Assembly (NCBI GenBank): GCA_035291705.1
Contig: DATDRM010000066.1
Span: forward strand, 1 to 23,580
Reading direction: 5' to 3'
Length of the DNA stretch: 23,580 nt
Source: DATDRM01 sp035291705
GTDB taxonomy: Bacteria > Chloroflexota > Anaerolineae > Anaerolineales > UBA4823
Position numbers and translations under genes: made by a program
Notes under the pieces: model-generated
Told to the model about the DNA's origin: nothing
What the model saw: the letters and a program-made list of their open reading frames with translations, nothing else
Databases searched by the model: none
Part shown: piece after piece, positions 1 through 7,410 of the stretch
Layout of the letters: the number at the start of each line of letters is the position of its first letter
Position numbering within the stretch: position 1 is the stretch's first letter

Positions 1-1
1 T

Positions 2-2641
2 GGTCGCCGGGATGGACTTACCCCTCCCAAAGTTCAACTGACGCGCGGCGCGCTGGCGCGCATGTCAGCTAAAAGCCGCCTCTACACGCAAGCCATTACT
101 GAGCTGCGCGCCGCACTTAGTGAAGACCCCCATCGTCCAGACCTGCAGGTGCTCCTGGCGACCATATACGCCTTGAGCGGGCAGAGTGTTGCCGCTGCTG
201 AGACTTGTAGCGCCTTGCTCAACAAACTTCCTAACTGCCTGGAAGCCAACCGGATCTTGGCTGATATCCTACCTGGCACCGAACGCGCCAGTGAAGCCCA
301 GATTTACCGCCAGCGTCTCGAAGCTCTCGATCCCTATGCCGCCCACCTTTCCCCTTCGGCTCCAACCCTAGAACAGGTAGTAGACGAAGCGGTTACCCTG
401 GAACGCCTCGAATATGATGAGATCCAGGCTGCTGGCCTGCCAGCTCGACCTGCATGGGCGGCGTCTCTCGGCGTTTCCATTGAAGAACCGATCGCAACAG
501 AGGAACCCCTTCCGGAATGGCTTTCCTCCATCGCCGAGGAGACCACGATGGAAGGACCTGCTTTGGGCCAGAGTCCTGAACAGAGCGAAGGGGAAGTCGA
601 AGTCGAAAGGGAAATTCCAGAATCACAGCCCGCGGAGCTGGAGAGCACTATGGAACCCAGCCTAGGCGAGCCAGAAACACCGCTTGATATCACCGAACAG
701 GAGGGCGGCGGACCGAAAGCGCCTGCCGAGGAGGAGATCCCCTCCTGGCTGAGTTTCCTGGCCCCCGAGGCTGAAGCAGAATCCTTCGAACCCTCCCCAG
801 TCGAGATACCGCTGCCCTCGCCCGAAGAAACAGGATTGTCCGACGCATCTCAAGAAGGCGAATCGATCAGCGAAGAAGAACCCGAGCTCGCCGAGCCAGC
901 TCAGGCGATGGGTGAAACGCCTGGCGGCGAAGAACCTCTCCCGGATTGGCTGTCGGTCACCAGCGGCGTGGCCCAGGAGGAACAAACCGGCGATGTACCC
1001 GGGTGGTTAAAAGACCTGGAATCGACAGTCCCCGAAGGAGCCGAACTCGCAGAAGAAATTCCTCCTTCAGGAGCGGAAGATGTCTTTGCCGACCAAGAAG
1101 TCGAGCTAGCCCCGGCGGAAATCCCCGAGTGGCTGCGTGAGATCGAAATAAGTGCTCCCCGTGAAGAATTCACCCCATCCAGCGAGCTGCCGGCCGTAGC
1201 ACCTCTCGATCTCGAACCTGAAGAGACCTGGGTTGGAGCTAGCGAGATCCCTGACTGGTTGGCCTCCGCCATGGCTGCCGAGGAAATCGAAGACGCGCAT
1301 GATATGCCCGATTTGCCAGCCTTGCAAACCGAGGAAGCGCCGATCGAAGGCGACACCCAGCCTTTGCGCATCAGTAGTATAGAACCGCCAGCCCCACAGG
1401 CAGAAGAAGCCCTTCCTGAGATTGAAGAATTCCCTGTTGAAGAGCCGCTCATTGCCGAAGAAGTCCCTTCAGAGCCAGGCGCGTTGCCGGCTATCCTGCC
1501 TGAAGTGACTGAAGAAGCATTGCCTGTCTCTGTTGAGGAGGAAGACGCCGCCATCGCCTGGCTGGAAAGCCTGGCTGCACGTCAGGGGGCGCTCGAGGAA
1601 GAGATGCTCACCCGCCCGGAAGAACGCCTCACCGGACCGCCTGAATGGGTGCAGAAGGTCAGCGAGGCTGCCGAGGAAGTCCCGGTCACAGGCCTTGAAC
1701 ATGAAGAGGAAATCACCGAAGAACCGACAGTTGGCGAATTAGTTGAGGAAGGCGAAGGTCCAACACTTGAGCTCAAAGAGGAGGAGGTCGCCGAAGTACC
1801 GGCAGCTGGTGAATTAATTGGAGAAGCAGAAGGTACTGCAACTGAGCTGGAGGAAGAGGAAGTCGCCATCCCCGCATGGCTGGCAGAGGTCGAAATGAAA
1901 AAGGTAGAGCCTCTGGCGCTCGAGGAAGAGGAAATGGAAGGAGTGGTCGCCGGGACGCAGATTCCTGAATTCATCGCGGAAGCACCAGTTTCTGAGGAGT
2001 TCTACTCGCCCGAACCAGAGCTTGCCCCCGAGGCCGAAGCCGAACTCCCCGAATGGCTGCGCGAATTCGCCGAAGAGCCGGCCCCGGCTGTCGTCGAAGA
2101 AGCCCCCACCTGGCTCCCGCCGGCTATCCCTGCCGGAGAAATCCCAGAACCATCTGAAGGCGAGCGGTTGGACGTCAACGCCGCATCCCTGGCCCAGCTG
2201 GAACGCATTCCCGGGCTCGGCTTCATCCTGGCTCAGAACATTGTCTCCCAGCGCGAAGCTACCGGACCCTTCACCAGCCTCGATGGTCTGGCGGAAGTCT
2301 CCGGCATCACTCCCGAGACAGTCGCTGAGCTCAAACGCTGGCTTACGGTAGAAGTTGTTGCCGAAGCCGCCCCCGCCCCTTCCCCTACCGTTCCAGCCCA
2401 GCTCGTGGAGGCCTGGAGCAGCCTCACCTCCGGCAATCTCCCCGCTGCGGTCGATCAATATTCAGAGTTGATCCGCACAGATCAGCACCTCGATCTGGTG
2501 ATCAAGGACCTACAGGAAGCCCTCCTTCTCCACCCGGTCGACCCGACCCTTTATCAGACGCTGGGCGACGCATACCTGCGCGCGGACCGGTTGCAAGAAG
2601 CGTTGGATGCGTATAATCGGGCGGAGGAATTGCTTCGCTAA
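2..2641 (+). CDS. TPR protein with acidic PxWL-repeat linker and helix-hairpin-helix domain (5' partial)
   Basis: The first ATG is at 62, but the frame is open to the left edge. The upstream codons read GRRDGLTPPKVQLTRGALAR and supply the first helix of the TPR that a start at 62 would truncate, so the true start probably lies outside the window. Numbering from M62, residues 1-90 form TPR-like helices. Residues about 110-700 are a Glu/Pro/Ala-rich, probably disordered linker with about eleven copies of a short hydrophobic motif (LPEWL, IPSWL, LPDWL, VPGWL, IPEWL, IPDWL, IPAWL and variants). Residues 703-763 are a ComEA-like double helix-hairpin-helix (LDVNAASLAQLERIPGLG...), a fold that usually binds DNA or proteins. 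Residues 785-859 are a C-terminal TPR pair. No signal peptide is visible in the part present. Function is unknown; a scaffold or adaptor is inferred. ndk follows 29 nt downstream. Confidence 0.85.
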   Translation, partial: GRRDGLTPPKVQLTRGALARMSAKSRLYTQAITELRAALSEDPHRPDLQVLLATIYALSGQSVAAAETCSALLNKLPNCLEANRILADILPGTERASEAQIYRQRLEALDPYAAHLSPSAPTLEQVVDEAVTLERLEYDEIQAAGLPARPAWAASLGVSIEEPIATEEPLPEWLSSIAEETTMEGPALGQSPEQSEGEVEVEREIPESQPAELESTMEPSLGEPETPLDITEQEGGGPKAPAEEEIPSWLSFLAPEAEAESFEPSPVEIPLPSPEETGLSDASQEGESISEEEPELAEPAQAMGETPGGEEPLPDWLSVTSGVAQEEQTGDVPGWLKDLESTVPEGAELAEEIPPSGAEDVFADQEVELAPAEIPEWLREIEISAPREEFTPSSELPAVAPLDLEPEETWVGASEIPDWLASAMAAEEIEDAHDMPDLPALQTEEAPIEGDTQPLRISSIEPPAPQAEEALPEIEEFPVEEPLIAEEVPSEPGALPAILPEVTEEALPVSVEEEDAAIAWLESLAARQGALEEEMLTRPEERLTGPPEWVQKVSEAAEEVPVTGLEHEEEITEEPTVGELVEEGEGPTLELKEEEVAEVPAAGELIGEAEGTATELEEEEVAIPAWLAEVEMKKVEPLALEEEEMEGVVAGTQIPEFIAEAPVSEEFYSPEPELAPEAEAELPEWLREFAEEPAPAVVEEAPTWLPPAIPAGEIPEPSEGERLDVNAASLAQLERIPGLGFILAQNIVSQREATGPFTSLDGLAEVSGITPETVAELKRWLTVEVVAEAAPAPSPTVPAQLVEAWSSLTSGNLPAAVDQYSELIRTDQHLDLVIKDLQEALLLHPVDPTLYQTLGDAYLRADRLQEALDAYNRAEELLR

Positions 2642-2659
2642 CAAAAAAACATCGTTACT

Positions 2660-2665
2660 GGAGGA
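2660..2665 (+). promoter_or_regulatory. Shine-Dalgarno sequence of ndk
   Basis: GGAGGA lies 5 nt before the TTG at 2671. This strong site, together with the in-frame nucleoside diphosphate kinase N-terminus, fixes the start at a TTG codon; no ATG gives a full-length protein. Confidence 0.75.
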
Positions 2666-2670
2666 CTTCC

Positions 2671-3120
2671 TTGGAACGCACCCTCGTACTCGTAAAGCCC
2701 GACGGCGTGCAGCGCGGCCTTGTCGGAGAAGTCATCTCCCGCCTGGAGCGGCGTGGCCTGCGACTGGTCGGGGCGAAGTTTATGTCAGTCAGCCAGGAAC
2801 TTGCTGAGATACATTACGCCATTCACAAAGGCAAGCCTTTTTATGACGGTCTGATCCGCTACATCACCTCCGCCCCGGTCATGGCCATGGTCTGGGAGGG
2901 CCCTAACGCTATCTCCGCTGTGCGCCAGACGATGGGTGCCACGCGACCCAGCGAGGCTGCCCCCGGCTCTCTGCGCCACGATTTTGCCCTGGAGGTCGGT
3001 CGCAACCTGACTCACGCTTCCGACACGGTCGAGAACGGCGAGGTTGAGGTTGCCTTATGGTTCCAACCTTCCGAATTAGTTTCCTGGGAGCGATCCCTTG
3101 ACCCCTGGGTTTTTGAATAG
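2671..3120 (+). CDS. ndk: Nucleoside diphosphate kinase
   Basis: Transfers the gamma-phosphate of ATP to NDPs and dNDPs through a phosphohistidine intermediate, balancing cytosolic nucleotide pools. The 149-residue length is typical of the family. All classical active-site residues are present when aligned to the Dictyostelium enzyme: K9, Y49, R85, T91, R102, N112 and catalytic H115 in NLTHASD, where most homologues read NxxHGSD (Gly to Ala). The N-terminus ERTLVLVKPDGVQRGLVGE is diagnostic. It starts with TTG. It lies 29 nt downstream of the TPR/HhH gene and converges with the flippase gene, the two stop codons being only 2 nt apart with no terminator visible. A TATAAT at 2612-2617 inside the upstream gene might give it a promoter of its own, but no matching -35 at proper spacing is seen. 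Confidence 0.97.
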   Translation: MERTLVLVKPDGVQRGLVGEVISRLERRGLRLVGAKFMSVSQELAEIHYAIHKGKPFYDGLIRYITSAPVMAMVWEGPNAISAVRQTMGATRPSEAAPGSLRHDFALEVGRNLTHASDTVENGEVEVALWFQPSELVSWERSLDPWVFE

Positions 3121-3122
3121 TA

Positions 3123-4463
3123 CTAAACTCTTTCCCATAAGACCGGCCTTAATACAGAGACTACCAATACCACAGCTACCAGCGACTGACTCGCCAGCCA
3201 GGCGATCCCGATCCCATTAATCCCCAGGCGCGGCAGCAAAATATAGGTCAGGCTGAGCATCGATGCGCACAGCGTGCCTTGCACCAGGACGATCCCCAGG
3301 GTTTGGTTCTGCACGCGCCCCATCCCCAGGTAAAGCCAGACCACGAGGTTGGGGATCGCTCCCAGAACCAGCAGGCGCAATAATCCTGTCCCTTGCTCGG
3401 AATAATCCGGCCCAAAAACTAGTAAGAAATACGGCGCTCCTGGTAAGACCACTAAGAGAACCAGCGTGATCAACTTGGCGGTGTGGATCAGGCTCCGCCG
3501 AAAATACGCATTTCGTTGCGTGCGTTCAATCGTCGCCTCAACCGTAAACGAAGTGGTCATGTTCATCGAAACCAGTTGCAAAGCATTCATGATCGTCCAG
3601 GGCAGGTAGAAATATGCGTTGGCCTGCGCCCCTGCTTGCTCGGTGACTAATACCGGCAGCAGCGTGGTGAATGCCAGGAAAAACAACGCCCCAGCGTAAT
3701 TTCCGCTGACATACTTAATCACCTGGTTTGGTAGACGAGGGCGTGTCCGCTCGGCAGTGGTGTGGATATGGCGGGGGATCAAACGCTTGAAGACTAACAG
3801 ATTGACCGGCAGGAGCAAGGCGATCACAGGCACCATCCAGGAGGCGAAGATGCCCAGCTGCCTGAAGTTCCCGATAAAAACTATTAATAAGGCGATTTTG
3901 ACCAACGCAAAGATCGTGTTCTCAATTGGCACCCAGATCGCCTCGCGCAGTCCAGCCAGAACGCTGTCCTCCAGAGTGAAGACACTCCAGGCCATAGTTG
4001 CCAGGGTAAAGAATAATATCGTCAAGGGGCTAGACACCAAGAATCGGAGCTGCGGAGACCAACTGCGTATCCCCACCAGGAAGGCCATGCTCGCCAGGGC
4101 TGACCCGATCATGCACACCAGGTAAATCGTCCCCACCAAGCGGGGGGTGGCGATCCCGGCAATGGGCACATAACGTACCAATGCCCCATCCAAACTGAGC
4201 AGCGAAACCCCCGAGAGGAACATCGCCCCCGACAGCATCGCAGAATTCAACCCGACCTCCTGTGGGCTGTAGAAACGCGCCGCCAGCACCCAGTACACCA
4301 GGCCCAGCATCGACGTCGTCGCCGAGCCGAGCATCAGTGCATAGCTACTGCGGTAAAGTGGTGATCGCAAGTGAGCTTGGAATTGGAGGAACGCCTTTAT
4401 CATGCTGCCCCAGAGTATACTGAGTTTTACCTCGGGATGCAATCGTCTCAATTCTTGAATCAT
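3123..4463 (-). CDS. Polysaccharide/lipid-linked oligosaccharide flippase-like membrane protein (MOP superfamily)
   Basis: A 446-residue, highly hydrophobic protein with about 12-14 predicted membrane helices, matching the Wzx/PST branch of the MOP exporter superfamily. The segment YALMLGSATTSMLGLVYWVL, followed by AARFYSPQEVGLNSAM, is the typical first-helix pair with its charged loop. Members move undecaprenyl- or lipid-linked glycans across the cytoplasmic membrane. No glycosyltransferase genes are beside it in this window, so its substrate cannot be inferred. The start at 4463 has no well-spaced Shine-Dalgarno site: the nearest purine run, GGGGG, is about 13 nt away. An internal ATG at 4403 (residue 21) just before the hydrophobic region is a possible alternative. 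It is divergent from the radical SAM gene and is the only minus-strand gene here. Confidence 0.88.
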   Translation of the reverse strand: MIQELRRLHPEVKLSILWGSMIKAFLQFQAHLRSPLYRSSYALMLGSATTSMLGLVYWVLAARFYSPQEVGLNSAMLSGAMFLSGVSLLSLDGALVRYVPIAGIATPRLVGTIYLVCMIGSALASMAFLVGIRSWSPQLRFLVSSPLTILFFTLATMAWSVFTLEDSVLAGLREAIWVPIENTIFALVKIALLIVFIGNFRQLGIFASWMVPVIALLLPVNLLVFKRLIPRHIHTTAERTRPRLPNQVIKYVSGNYAGALFFLAFTTLLPVLVTEQAGAQANAYFYLPWTIMNALQLVSMNMTTSFTVEATIERTQRNAYFRRSLIHTAKLITLVLLVVLPGAPYFLLVFGPDYSEQGTGLLRLLVLGAIPNLVVWLYLGMGRVQNQTLGIVLVQGTLCASMLSLTYILLPRLGINGIGIAWLASQSLVAVVLVVSVLRPVLWERV

Positions 4464-4501
4464 TCTTTGTTATAATCCCCCTGGATCGATATTTTTTTCA
4501 T
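4460..4501 (-). CDS. Possible 13-residue leader ORF overlapping the flippase start
   Basis: On the minus strand an AGGAG lies 2 nt before an ATG that opens a 13-codon frame (MKKISIQGDYNKE). Its TGA overlaps the flippase ATG (ATGA). This arrangement could give translational coupling to a gene that otherwise lacks a well-placed ribosome binding site. The ribosome-site spacing is shorter than ideal and the frame is short enough to arise by chance. Confidence 0.22.
   Translation of the reverse strand: MKKISIQGDYNKE
4468..4476 (+). promoter_or_regulatory. Extended -10 promoter of the radical SAM gene
   Basis: TGTTATAAT is a perfect TATAAT hexamer with the TG of an extended -10 element. No good -35 lies 17 nt upstream, which extended -10 promoters tolerate. 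Transcription would start near 4483, giving a leader of about 43 nt before the GTG at 4526. It lies in the 62-nt divergent gap. Confidence 0.6.
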
Positions 4502-4525
4502 TTCTCCTGGCTAAAAGTTTTACTG

Positions 4526-6451
4526 GTGTTGGCTCCTTCCGAAATCCTCTCTCGACTCGAACGGTTGCTTCCCACCGTCCAGAAACCTGGACGTTACACT
4601 GGTGGCGAGCTCAACCAGGTCGTCAAAGATTGGGACAGCGTCAAAACACGGGTCGCCTTGGTCTTCCCTGACATTTACGACCTGGGCATGTCCAACCTGG
4701 GACTGGCGATCCTTTATGACTTACTCAACCAGTGTCCCGAGGTATTAGCTGAGCGCGCTTTTTCTCCCTGGGTAGACATGGAAACGGCTATGCGCAGTAT
4801 TGGCCTCCCGCTTTTCTCCCTGGAGAGCAAACATCCACTCATCGATTTCGATATCGTCGGCTTTTCCCTGCCTTATGAAACCCTTTACACCAACACCCTC
4901 AACGCCCTCGACCTGGCCGGCATCCCTTTGTTCAGCTCCGACCGCACTGCGAAAGACCCCCTGGTTATCGCCGGCGGCCACGCTGCATTCAATCCCGAAC
5001 CGATGCACGCCTTCATCGACGCCTTTGTGATCGGCGAGGGCGAAGAGGTGATCCACGAGATCGTCTCCGTCCACCAGGCCTGGCGTGAGCAGAAAGTAAA
5101 CCGAGAAGACCTGTTGCATTCCCTGGCAGGGATTCAAGGCGTCTATGTCCCAGCCTTCTACCGGGCTCATTACAACTCAGATGGCACCTTTTCACGCATG
5201 GAAAGGCTGTGGGAAGGGGCCGCCAACCCGGTGATCAAGCGCATTGTAGCCCAATTGCCACCACCGCTGACGCGTTTTATCGTTCCCTATATCGACACAG
5301 TGCACAACCGCATCCCGATCGAGATCATGCGCGGCTGCACGCGCGGTTGTCGTTTCTGTCATGCCGGGATGATCACCCGCCCAGTGCGTGAACGCCCAAT
5401 GGACGAGATCGTCAACGCAGTCGAACAGGCCATCGCCCAGACCGGCTTCGAAGAGATCGGTTTGCTCTCCCTGTCTTCTTCTGACTATACGCAGGTGGTT
5501 GATCTGGTGCAAACCGTCAACCAGCGCTTCGTTGGCCGCCATCTCTCAATCTCATTACCATCTTTACGCATCGAGACCGTCTCCGTCGATTTGATGGACG
5601 CCGTGATGGATGAGCGCCGCAGTGGGTTCACCCTCGCCCCCGAAGCTGCCACCGAGCGTATGCGCCGCATCATCAACAAACCGGTCAGCACAGAGCAGCT
5701 CATGGAAACGGCGCGCGCCATCTTCTCCCGCGGTTGGCCGACGCTCAAGCTTTACTTTATGATCGGCCATCCCTCTGAGACAATGGAGGATGTGCAGGCC
5801 GTCGCCGATCTGTGCAAGGCTGTGCTCGCCGAGGGGCGCAAAGTTCTCGGAGGGCGTGCCACCGTGCACGCCGGCGTCAGCACCTTTGTCCCTAAACCGC
5901 ATACTCCCTTCCAATGGGTCCCGTCCGAGACGATCGAGAATATCCGCGCCAAGCAAGGTTTACTCAAGCGCCAGATGCACACCCCTGGCTTGAAGCTGAC
6001 CTGGACGCCTCCTGAAGAGACTCTGCTGGAAGCCTGGCTTTCGCGTGGCGACCGGCGCATGGCACAGGTCATTTTTGCTGCCTGGCAGCGCGGTGCCCGC
6101 TTCGATGCCTGGAAAGATGGCTTTAATTACCAGGCCTGGATGGACGCTTTCACCGAAACTGGCCTGGATCCTGCCTTTTACACCCATCGCCAGCGACTAC
6201 CGTTCGAGACTTTCCCCTGGGAGCATATCAGCACGACTCTGCGCAAGAAATTCCTGTTCGACGATTACCTGCGCAGCCAGCGCGAAGAAACACTCGATGA
6301 TTGCCGCCAGGGTTGCTTCGCTTGCGGCATTTTACCCGCCTTTGCTGGAGTCCGCCGCCAACACCCGGGCGATATCTGGAAATGCCCCGATGTCTCTCCT
6401 AGACCACAGATGAAGGCGCAAGATCTTACCAAGAGTGAAGCACTGGGCTGA
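4526..6451 (+). CDS. Radical SAM protein of the TIGR03960 type (N-terminal B12-binding-like domain)
   Basis: A 641-residue radical SAM protein. Residues about 35-215 resemble the cobalamin-binding-like domain that precedes many radical SAM cores (VALVFPDIYDLGMSNLGLAI, then VIAGGHAAFNPEPM). The [4Fe-4S]-binding motif is C271-x3-C275-x2-C278 in IEIMRGCTRGCRFCHAG. The SAM-binding core continues to about residue 480 (TLAPEAATERMRRIINKP). A second C-x3-C-x2-C cluster (C593, C597, C600) sits at the C-terminus and could hold an auxiliary iron-sulfur cluster. The family is found next to, or fused with, the DUF2344/TIGR03936 radical-SAM-linked protein, exactly as here (50 nt downstream). Substrate and reaction are not established. 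It starts with GTG followed by TTG, and no clear Shine-Dalgarno site is seen. Confidence 0.9.
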   Translation: MLAPSEILSRLERLLPTVQKPGRYTGGELNQVVKDWDSVKTRVALVFPDIYDLGMSNLGLAILYDLLNQCPEVLAERAFSPWVDMETAMRSIGLPLFSLESKHPLIDFDIVGFSLPYETLYTNTLNALDLAGIPLFSSDRTAKDPLVIAGGHAAFNPEPMHAFIDAFVIGEGEEVIHEIVSVHQAWREQKVNREDLLHSLAGIQGVYVPAFYRAHYNSDGTFSRMERLWEGAANPVIKRIVAQLPPPLTRFIVPYIDTVHNRIPIEIMRGCTRGCRFCHAGMITRPVRERPMDEIVNAVEQAIAQTGFEEIGLLSLSSSDYTQVVDLVQTVNQRFVGRHLSISLPSLRIETVSVDLMDAVMDERRSGFTLAPEAATERMRRIINKPVSTEQLMETARAIFSRGWPTLKLYFMIGHPSETMEDVQAVADLCKAVLAEGRKVLGGRATVHAGVSTFVPKPHTPFQWVPSETIENIRAKQGLLKRQMHTPGLKLTWTPPEETLLEAWLSRGDRRMAQVIFAAWQRGARFDAWKDGFNYQAWMDAFTETGLDPAFYTHRQRLPFETFPWEHISTTLRKKFLFDDYLRSQREETLDDCRQGCFACGILPAFAGVRRQHPGDIWKCPDVSPRPQMKAQDLTKSEALG

Positions 6452-6500
6452 TGTTTGACTGCTGATTGCTAACCGCCCACAGCCTACCGCTAAAATCGCC

Positions 6501-7130
6501 ATGCGTCTTCGCATTTCTTTCGCCAAAACAGACGCCATGCGCTACACCTCCCATCTTGACCTGCACAAGACCTGGGAGCGCACCATTCGCCGCACTGGCC
6601 TGCCCCTCGTTTATAGTCAGGGCTTTAACCCCCGCCCGAAGCTTCAACTCGCCTCCGCTTTACCATTGGGATTCACCAGTGATAGTGAGGTACTGGATGC
6701 CTGGTTCGCTGAAACCGACCTCTCAATCACTCAAATCCTGGAAGCCATGCAAAAAGCTGCTCCGCCCGGATTGCAAATTCACAACGTAACCGAGATCGAT
6801 TCTACAAAACCTCCCCTGCAAACCCAAGTCCGCTCAGCCGAATATGTCATCACTCTATTAGAATCCGTACCGAACCTGGAGGTGTGCCTAGAAAGCAGGC
6901 TTTCCGATTCAAGTCTCCCTCGCCAGCGGCGCGGCAAGCCATACGATTTGCGTCCTTTGATCGAAACCCTTTCCCTGCTTCTGCCCGACGAGCAGGGCCG
7001 CTCTCGGATAGCGATGCGACTATCTGCTCGGGAAGCCGCGACCGGTCGCCCCGAGGAAGTTCTGGCTGCCCTGGGTATTTCCCCTGAATCCACCCGCATC
7101 CATCGTTCTCATTTGATCTTTGACGAATAG
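6501..7130 (+). CDS. DUF2344 / TIGR03936 radical-SAM-linked protein
   Basis: A 209-residue protein with the family hallmark N-terminus: MRLRISFAKTDAMRYTSHLD, followed by LHKTWERTIRRTGLPLVYSQGFNPRPKLQLASALPLGFTS. In other bacteria this domain is encoded beside, or fused to, the C-terminus of the preceding radical SAM family, so the two are taken to work as one unit. The molecular role is not established. The 50-nt gap after the radical SAM gene has no promoter or terminator that I can see, so co-transcription is likely. No clear ribosome binding site precedes the ATG at 6501, but the family N-terminus fits this start. tRNA-Arg begins 43 nt downstream. Confidence 0.88.
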   Translation: MRLRISFAKTDAMRYTSHLDLHKTWERTIRRTGLPLVYSQGFNPRPKLQLASALPLGFTSDSEVLDAWFAETDLSITQILEAMQKAAPPGLQIHNVTEIDSTKPPLQTQVRSAEYVITLLESVPNLEVCLESRLSDSSLPRQRRGKPYDLRPLIETLSLLLPDEQGRSRIAMRLSAREAATGRPEEVLAALGISPESTRIHRSHLIFDE

Positions 7131-7134
7131 GTAC

Positions 7135-7163
7135 TTAGCTCAAGTTGCGCCATATGATAAAAT
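7135..7163 (+). promoter_or_regulatory. Weak candidate promoter of tRNA-Arg
   Basis: TAAAAT at 7158-7163 has a poor -35 (TTAGCT, 7135-7140) at 17-nt spacing, in an AT-rich stretch ending 10 nt before the tRNA. It is plausible by position only. Confidence 0.3.
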
Positions 7164-7173
7164 AAATCTTACC

Positions 7174-7245
7174 GCCCCCATAGCTCAGTGGATAGAGCGC
7201 TACCCTCCGGAGGTAGAAACCCGCGTTCGAGTCGCGGTGGGGGTA
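7174..7245 (+). tRNA. tRNA-Arg (anticodon CCG)
   Basis: A complete 72-nt cloverleaf can be drawn. The acceptor stem pairs GCCCCCA with TGGGGGT, with one G-T wobble at the end pair. The D arm is GCTC/GAGC with loop AGTGGATA. The anticodon stem is CTACC/GGTAG with loop CTCCGGA, giving anticodon CCG. The variable loop is 4 nt (AAAC). The T arm is CCGCG/CGCGG with loop TTCGAGT. The discriminator base is A at 7245. The 3' CCA is not encoded, since CCC follows. It reads CGG arginine codons. Confidence 0.93.
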
Positions 7246-7251
7246 CCCGAT

Positions 7252-7287
7252 GAACAAGGGCTGCCTGCGAAAACGGCAGCCCTGTTC
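7252..7287 (+). terminator. Strong stem-loop downstream of tRNA-Arg, no U-tract
   Basis: The left arm GAACAAGGGCTGCC and right arm GGCAGCCCTGTTC pair over 13 bp with a single bulged A, around the 9-nt loop TGCGAAAAC. It lies 6 nt after the tRNA, so it may mark the transcript end or a processing site. There is no T run after the right arm, so it is not a classical intrinsic terminator. Confidence 0.5.
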
Positions 7288-7317
7288 GAATCACAACCAC
7301 CCGAAGGAAGTCAACTT

Positions 7318-7347
7318 ATGTTCGATCTCGCTGAAAGCTTGGCCTGA
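7318..7347 (+). CDS. Possible 9-residue mini-ORF with a good ribosome binding site
   Basis: AAGGAAG at 7304-7310 is followed 7 nt later by ATG and a nine-codon frame (MFDLAESLA), stopping at the TGA at 7345-7347 inside the sigma-54-like element. Spacing is ideal, but such short frames are common by chance. If translated, it would not be on a transcript from the sigma-54 element, which starts further downstream. Confidence 0.15.
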   Translation: MFDLAESLA

Positions 7348-7355
7348 AACTTGCA
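7340..7355 (+). promoter_or_regulatory. Sigma-54 (-24/-12) promoter element upstream of the lipoprotein gene
   Basis: TGGCCTGAAACTTGCA matches the consensus TGGCACGNNNNTTGCA, with the essential GG and GC dinucleotides 10 nt apart. The predicted start of transcription is near 7366, giving a leader of about 45 nt before the lipoprotein GTG at 7411. It is one of four such elements upstream of genes in this window. Confidence 0.68.
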
Positions 7356-7410
7356 TCCCTGATAGTCACCGGTTAGTAACCAATTTCCTCCAATCCGACC
7401 GGAGACTGAC

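Noticed and set aside
901..1554. 217-residue minus-strand frame (and others at 334-693, 1582-1974, 1814-2458)
   Set aside because: These are antisense shadows of the low-complexity Glu/Pro codons of the PxWL protein, giving Ser/Gly-rich nonsense with no ribosome site or homology.
2619..2634. Sigma-54-like GGGCGGAGGAATTGCT upstream of ndk
   Set aside because: It is inside the upstream coding sequence, lacks the first T and the A/C at positions 5-6, and ndk is a housekeeping gene; probably chance.
7280..7300. T-loop-like TTCGAATC suggesting a second, degenerate tRNA
   Set aside because: The flanking 5-nt segments (CCCTG and CACAA) do not pair and no acceptor or anticodon arm can be drawn.
7120..7347. 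75-residue open frame reading PIAQWIER...
   Set aside because: It runs straight through tRNA-Arg(CCG); the IAQWIER string is the well-known false translation of a tRNA D arm and anticodon arm.
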